From: an uncultured Lachnospiraceae bacterium
Lineage (GTDB): Bacteria; Bacillota; Clostridia; Lachnospirales; Lachnospiraceae
Direction: 5' to 3'
Length of the DNA stretch: 8,908 nt
NCBI GenBank assembly: GCA_937950565.1
Contig: CALFCS010000097.1
Location: 1 to 8,908 of the forward strand
Shown: positions 6,337 through 8,908 of the stretch, one piece after another
How the letters are laid out: each line of letters begins with the position of its first letter
Position numbering within the stretch: the stretch's first letter is position 1
The notes under the pieces: model-generated
Told to the model about the DNA's origin: nothing
What the model saw: only the letters and a program-made list of their open reading frames with translations
Databases searched by the model: none
Made by a program: the position numbers and the translations under genes

Positions 6337-8280
6337 ATGATTTTTGCATGTCACGGAATAAATAAAGCATTTGGAGAAGAAATCATTGTAAAAAATGGTT
6401 CCTTTCATATAGAGGACCACGAAAAGGCTGCGCTCGTCGGAGTTAATGGTGCAGGAAAGACAACCATTCTCAAAATGATTGTAGGAGAACTTTCCCCGGA
6501 CAGTGGAAATATTGTACTTTCGAAAGGGAAATCTCTCGGTTATCTGGCACAACATCAGGAAATGAACAGCCATCACACGATTTACGAGGAAGTCAAAACA
6601 GCAAAAGCCGAAATTATTTCTATGGAGCAGGAAATACGTTCCATTGAGCAGAAAATGAAACATCTGACCGGAGAAGCGCTAGAAGCAAGTATGGAAGCCT
6701 ATCACCGTCTCACCAGTGCGTTTGAACGCGCCAACGGCTATGCTTACGAAAGTGAGATTACCGGAGTGCTAAAAGGACTTGGGTTTAGCGAAAATGATTT
6801 TTCCAAACCAGTCGACACCTTATCCGGCGGGCAGAAAACCCGTGTATCCCTGGGAAAACTTCTGCTTACCACACCGGATATCCTGCTTCTCGATGAGCCA
6901 ACCAACCACCTGGATTTGAATTCCATCGCCTGGCTTGAAACTTACCTTCTCAATTATCCCGGCGCTGTCTTAATCGTCTCACACGACCGTTATTTTTTAA
7001 ACCGTGTAGTAACGAAGGTAATTGATATCGAAAATGGCGAGCTTACTACATATCTGGGAAACTATCAGGATTATGCCGCAAAGAAAAAACAAATCCGGGA
7101 TGCCAGACTGAAGGAATATCTGAACCAACAGCAGGAAATCAAGCATCAGGAGGCCGTGATTGAAAAACTCCGCTCTTTTAACCGCGAGAAGTCTATCAAG
7201 CGGGCCGAAAGCCGCGAAAAAATGTTGAACAAGATGAAGCCGGTGGAAAAGCCAGTGGAAATCAATACGGAAATCCATTTAAAGCTGGAGCCCTCCCGCA
7301 CGAGCGGCAATGATGTTCTGTCTGTAGAGCATCTGTGTAAAGCATTTCCACCGCAGACTTTATTTACAGATGTCAGTTTTGAAATAAAACGCGGGGAGCA
7401 TGTGGCAGTTATCGGAGATAACGGTACCGGGAAAACAACACTCCTCAAAATACTGAACCAGGTCATTCCTGCAGATTCGGGTAGTTTCACCCTTGGTACA
7501 AATGTAGAAATTGGCTATTATGACCAGGAACACCATGTACTTCACATGGAGAAAACAATCTTTGATGAAATATCTGATGATTATCCGACGCTCACAAACA
7601 CACAGATTCGCAATATGCTTGCGGCATTCCTCTTTACCGGAGACGATGTCTTCAAATTAATCGGGGACTTAAGCGGCGGAGAGCGGGGACGGGTATCTCT
7701 TGCAAAATTGATGCTGTCAGAAGCTAATTTTCTCATCCTTGATGAGCCGACCAATCATCTGGATATTACCTCAAAGGAAATTCTTGAGAAAGCGCTCAAT
7801 GATTATACCGGAACGGTTCTTTACGTATCTCATGACCGGTATTTCATTAACCAGACCGCAACCAGAATTCTGGATCTGGTAAACCATACCTTTGTAAATT
7901 ATATCGGAAATTATGATTATTATCTGGAAAAGAAGGAGGAACTGACAGCAGTCTATGCCGGAAATGCTTCTATAACAGACCGTTCCACAGATAGAGCAGA
8001 CAGGAATGCCTCTTCTTCAAAGCTTAGCTGGCAGGAGCAAAAGGAAGCCCAGGCAAGAGAAAGGAAACGCTTAAATGACTTAAAGAAAGCGGAAGAACAA
8101 ATTGCAGCGTTGGAAAACCGGAACGCTGAAATAGATGAACAGATGACGCTGGAAGAGATTTATACGAATTCCGTCAAATGTCAGGAGCTCATACAGGAAA
8201 AGGCAGATATTGAATCACAGCTGGAAACGCTGTATGAAACATGGGAAACGCTGGAAGAAAATGCACCGGATGAAGGATAA
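6337..8280 (+). CDS. ydiF: ABC-F family ATPase, YdiF-like ribosome-associated factor
   Basis: ABC-F proteins are soluble twin-ATPase factors that bind the ribosomal E site; they have no membrane domain. Domain 1 has Walker A GVNGAGKTT (35-43), signature LSGGQ (162-166), Walker B ILLLDEP (182-188) and SHDRYF (215-220). An arm insert of helical sequence lies at about 80-145. The charged inter-domain linker (about 245-320, rich in K, E, Q and R) enters the ribosome in this family. Domain 2 has GDNGTGKTT (360-368), LSGGE (445-449), LILDEP (466-471) and SHDRYF (498-503). Both catalytic glutamates (187, 470) are present. A charged, probably coiled-coil C-terminal domain spans about 565-640. The 647-residue length, arm and C-terminal domain match B. 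subtilis YdiF (about 640) as I recall it; the symbol is by similarity. The very short leader argues against drug-induced attenuation. A long hairpin follows the stop. Confidence 0.93.
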   Translation: MIFACHGINKAFGEEIIVKNGSFHIEDHEKAALVGVNGAGKTTILKMIVGELSPDSGNIVLSKGKSLGYLAQHQEMNSHHTIYEEVKTAKAEIISMEQEIRSIEQKMKHLTGEALEASMEAYHRLTSAFERANGYAYESEITGVLKGLGFSENDFSKPVDTLSGGQKTRVSLGKLLLTTPDILLLDEPTNHLDLNSIAWLETYLLNYPGAVLIVSHDRYFLNRVVTKVIDIENGELTTYLGNYQDYAAKKKQIRDARLKEYLNQQQEIKHQEAVIEKLRSFNREKSIKRAESREKMLNKMKPVEKPVEINTEIHLKLEPSRTSGNDVLSVEHLCKAFPPQTLFTDVSFEIKRGEHVAVIGDNGTGKTTLLKILNQVIPADSGSFTLGTNVEIGYYDQEHHVLHMEKTIFDEISDDYPTLTNTQIRNMLAAFLFTGDDVFKLIGDLSGGERGRVSLAKLMLSEANFLILDEPTNHLDITSKEILEKALNDYTGTVLYVSHDRYFINQTATRILDLVNHTFVNYIGNYDYYLEKKEELTAVYAGNASITDRSTDRADRNASSSKLSWQEQKEAQARERKRLNDLKKAEEQIAALENRNAEIDEQMTLEEIYTNSVKCQELIQEKADIESQLETLYETWETLEENAPDEG

Positions 8281-8287
8281 ATCATAT

Positions 8288-8334
8288 ATATAAAATCGGA
8301 CAGGAGAAACAGTATCTTCTGTCCAATTTTATAT
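8288..8334. terminator. Bidirectional intrinsic terminator between convergent ABC-F and icd genes
   Basis: The arms at 8288-8307 and 8315-8334 pair over 20 positions with one mismatch (8297/8325) and one G-T pair, around a 7-nt loop (AACAGTA). The core GGACAG/CTGTCC is flanked by A-rich and T-rich sequence on both sides, so the transcript in either direction ends in a U-rich tract (ATTTTATATTT on plus, ATTTTATATATAT on minus). It starts 8 nt after the ABC-F stop and ends 23 nt from the icd stop, as expected for a shared terminator. Confidence 0.87.
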
Positions 8335-8356
8335 TTCTGCCCTGCTACGCTTTGTC

Positions 8357-8908
8357 TTACATCAGCTTTTCAGCAATTGCCTTGATAAATCCTTCGCTGT
8401 TTAATACCGTCGGATTCGGAAGTGTTGTAATAAGCGCAAGGTCCTTTGTCATTTTACCCTCTTCAATCGTATCAATCGTTGCTTTTTCAAGCTTATCTGC
8501 AAATTCCATAAGCTCCTTATTGCCGTCCATCTCACCGCGTTTCCGAAGCGCTCCTGTCCATGCAAAAATCGTTGCTACAGAATTGGTAGATGTCTCTTCC
8601 CCTTTCAGGTGCTTATAATAATGGCGCTGTACGGTTCCGTGCGCTGCTTCATATTCGTAATATCCCTCCGGAGATACCAGTACGGATGTCATCATTGCAA
8701 GCGAGCCAAATGCAGAGGATACCATATCGCTCATTACATCTCCGTCATAATTCTTACATGCCCAGATGTAGCCGCCCTCAGACTTCATAACACGGGCAAC
8801 CGCATCATCAATAAGTGTATAGAAGTATGTAATGCCGGCCTCCTCAAATTTCTCCTTATAATCTGCATCATAGATTTCCTGGAAAATATCTTTGAAGGTA
8901 TGGTCATA
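8357..8908 (-). CDS. icd: NADP-dependent isocitrate dehydrogenase (eukaryote-like homodimeric type), N-terminus cut by window edge
   Basis: This enzyme converts isocitrate to 2-oxoglutarate and CO2 with NADP+, feeding glutamate synthesis. The last 183 residues are present; the family has about 400, so over half lies off the right edge. The reading frame continues upstream of the internal ATG at 8788 to the window end with YDHTFKDIFQEIYDADY and TLIDDAVARVMKSEGG, both family sequence, so 8788 is not the start. WACKNYDGDVMSD contains the aspartates that bind metal in human IDH1 (Asp275 and Asp279 equivalents). AAHGTVQRHY carries the Arg-His pair associated with NADP preference. The GEETSTN block, the AWTGAL segment and the MTKDLA segment near the end also fit. 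It resembles mammalian IDH1/2 more than the E. coli type. The gene converges on the ABC-F gene and shares its terminator. Confidence 0.95.
   Translation of the reverse strand, partial: YDHTFKDIFQEIYDADYKEKFEEAGITYFYTLIDDAVARVMKSEGGYIWACKNYDGDVMSDMVSSAFGSLAMMTSVLVSPEGYYEYEAAHGTVQRHYYKHLKGEETSTNSVATIFAWTGALRKRGEMDGNKELMEFADKLEKATIDTIEEGKMTKDLALITTLPNPTVLNSEGFIKAIAEKLM

Noticed and set aside
6214..6663. 149-codon minus-strand ORF across the rex/ABC-F intergenic region
   Set aside because: It is mostly antisense to the ABC-F start and covers both predicted promoters. It has low-complexity Phe/Lys-rich sequence and no family match.
8788..8788. ATG at 8788 as the start of icd
   Set aside because: The same frame continues upstream to the window edge with conserved isocitrate dehydrogenase sequence, so this Met is internal.
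1..8908. CRISPR arrays, insertion sequences, prophage genes, tRNA or rRNA genes, large repeats
   Set aside because: Reading through both strands I saw no repeat-spacer pattern, transposase or integrase sequence, or RNA gene signature. Apart from the two hairpins listed I noticed no long repeat, though small repeats cannot be excluded by eye.

Overview
The window looks like chromosome from a low-to-moderate-GC Gram-positive anaerobe of the class Clostridia, most likely Lachnospiraceae. The evidence is a Rex-type redox repressor, the cluster of bifunctional NAD(P)HX-repair enzyme, alanine racemase and MazF, sigma-A-like promoters, strong AGGAGG-type ribosome binding sites, and a Lachnospiraceae-like NADP isocitrate dehydrogenase. 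This placement rests on recognising protein families, not on a database search.

Layout. Positions 1-6206 hold seven genes, all on the minus strand. In transcription order they are rex (redox repressor), nnr (NAD(P)HX epimerase/dehydratase), alr (alanine racemase), a MazF-family endoribonuclease with no visible antitoxin, yebC (TACO1-family translation factor), an unrecognised 156-residue protein, and metY (O-acetylhomoserine sulfhydrylase, running off the left edge). A divergent intergenic region at 6207-6336 carries two back-to-back sigma-A-like promoters, one for rex and one for the next gene. Positions 6337-8280, on the plus strand, encode an ABC-F ATPase that closely resembles Bacillus subtilis YdiF in architecture. 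A long hairpin at 8288-8334 separates it from a convergent, N-terminally truncated NADP-isocitrate dehydrogenase gene (8357-8908, minus strand) that runs off the right edge.

How the genes fit together. Rex senses NADH/NAD+, and the next gene repairs hydrated NAD(P)H, so the first pair shares a nicotinamide-cofactor theme. nnr and alr are translationally coupled by an ATGA overlap. MazF follows alr, as in the B. subtilis alr-mazE-mazF order, but the mazE slot is empty. A good promoter in the mazF-yebC gap probably starts a second unit, yebC-orf156-metY, joining a translation factor, an unknown protein and sulfur amino-acid synthesis. The ABC-F gene has its own promoter and a leader of only about 20-25 nt, too short for the attenuator leaders that control many antibiotic-resistance ABC-Fs, which points to a housekeeping ribosome factor.

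There is no insertion sequence, phage gene, CRISPR array, tRNA or rRNA that I can see, and no gene-free stretch over 300 bases. I found no convincing new multi-gene system. The items most worth a second look are the antitoxin-less MazF, the unknown gene between yebC and metY, the long-loop hairpin between rex and nnr, and the tightly packed divergent promoters.
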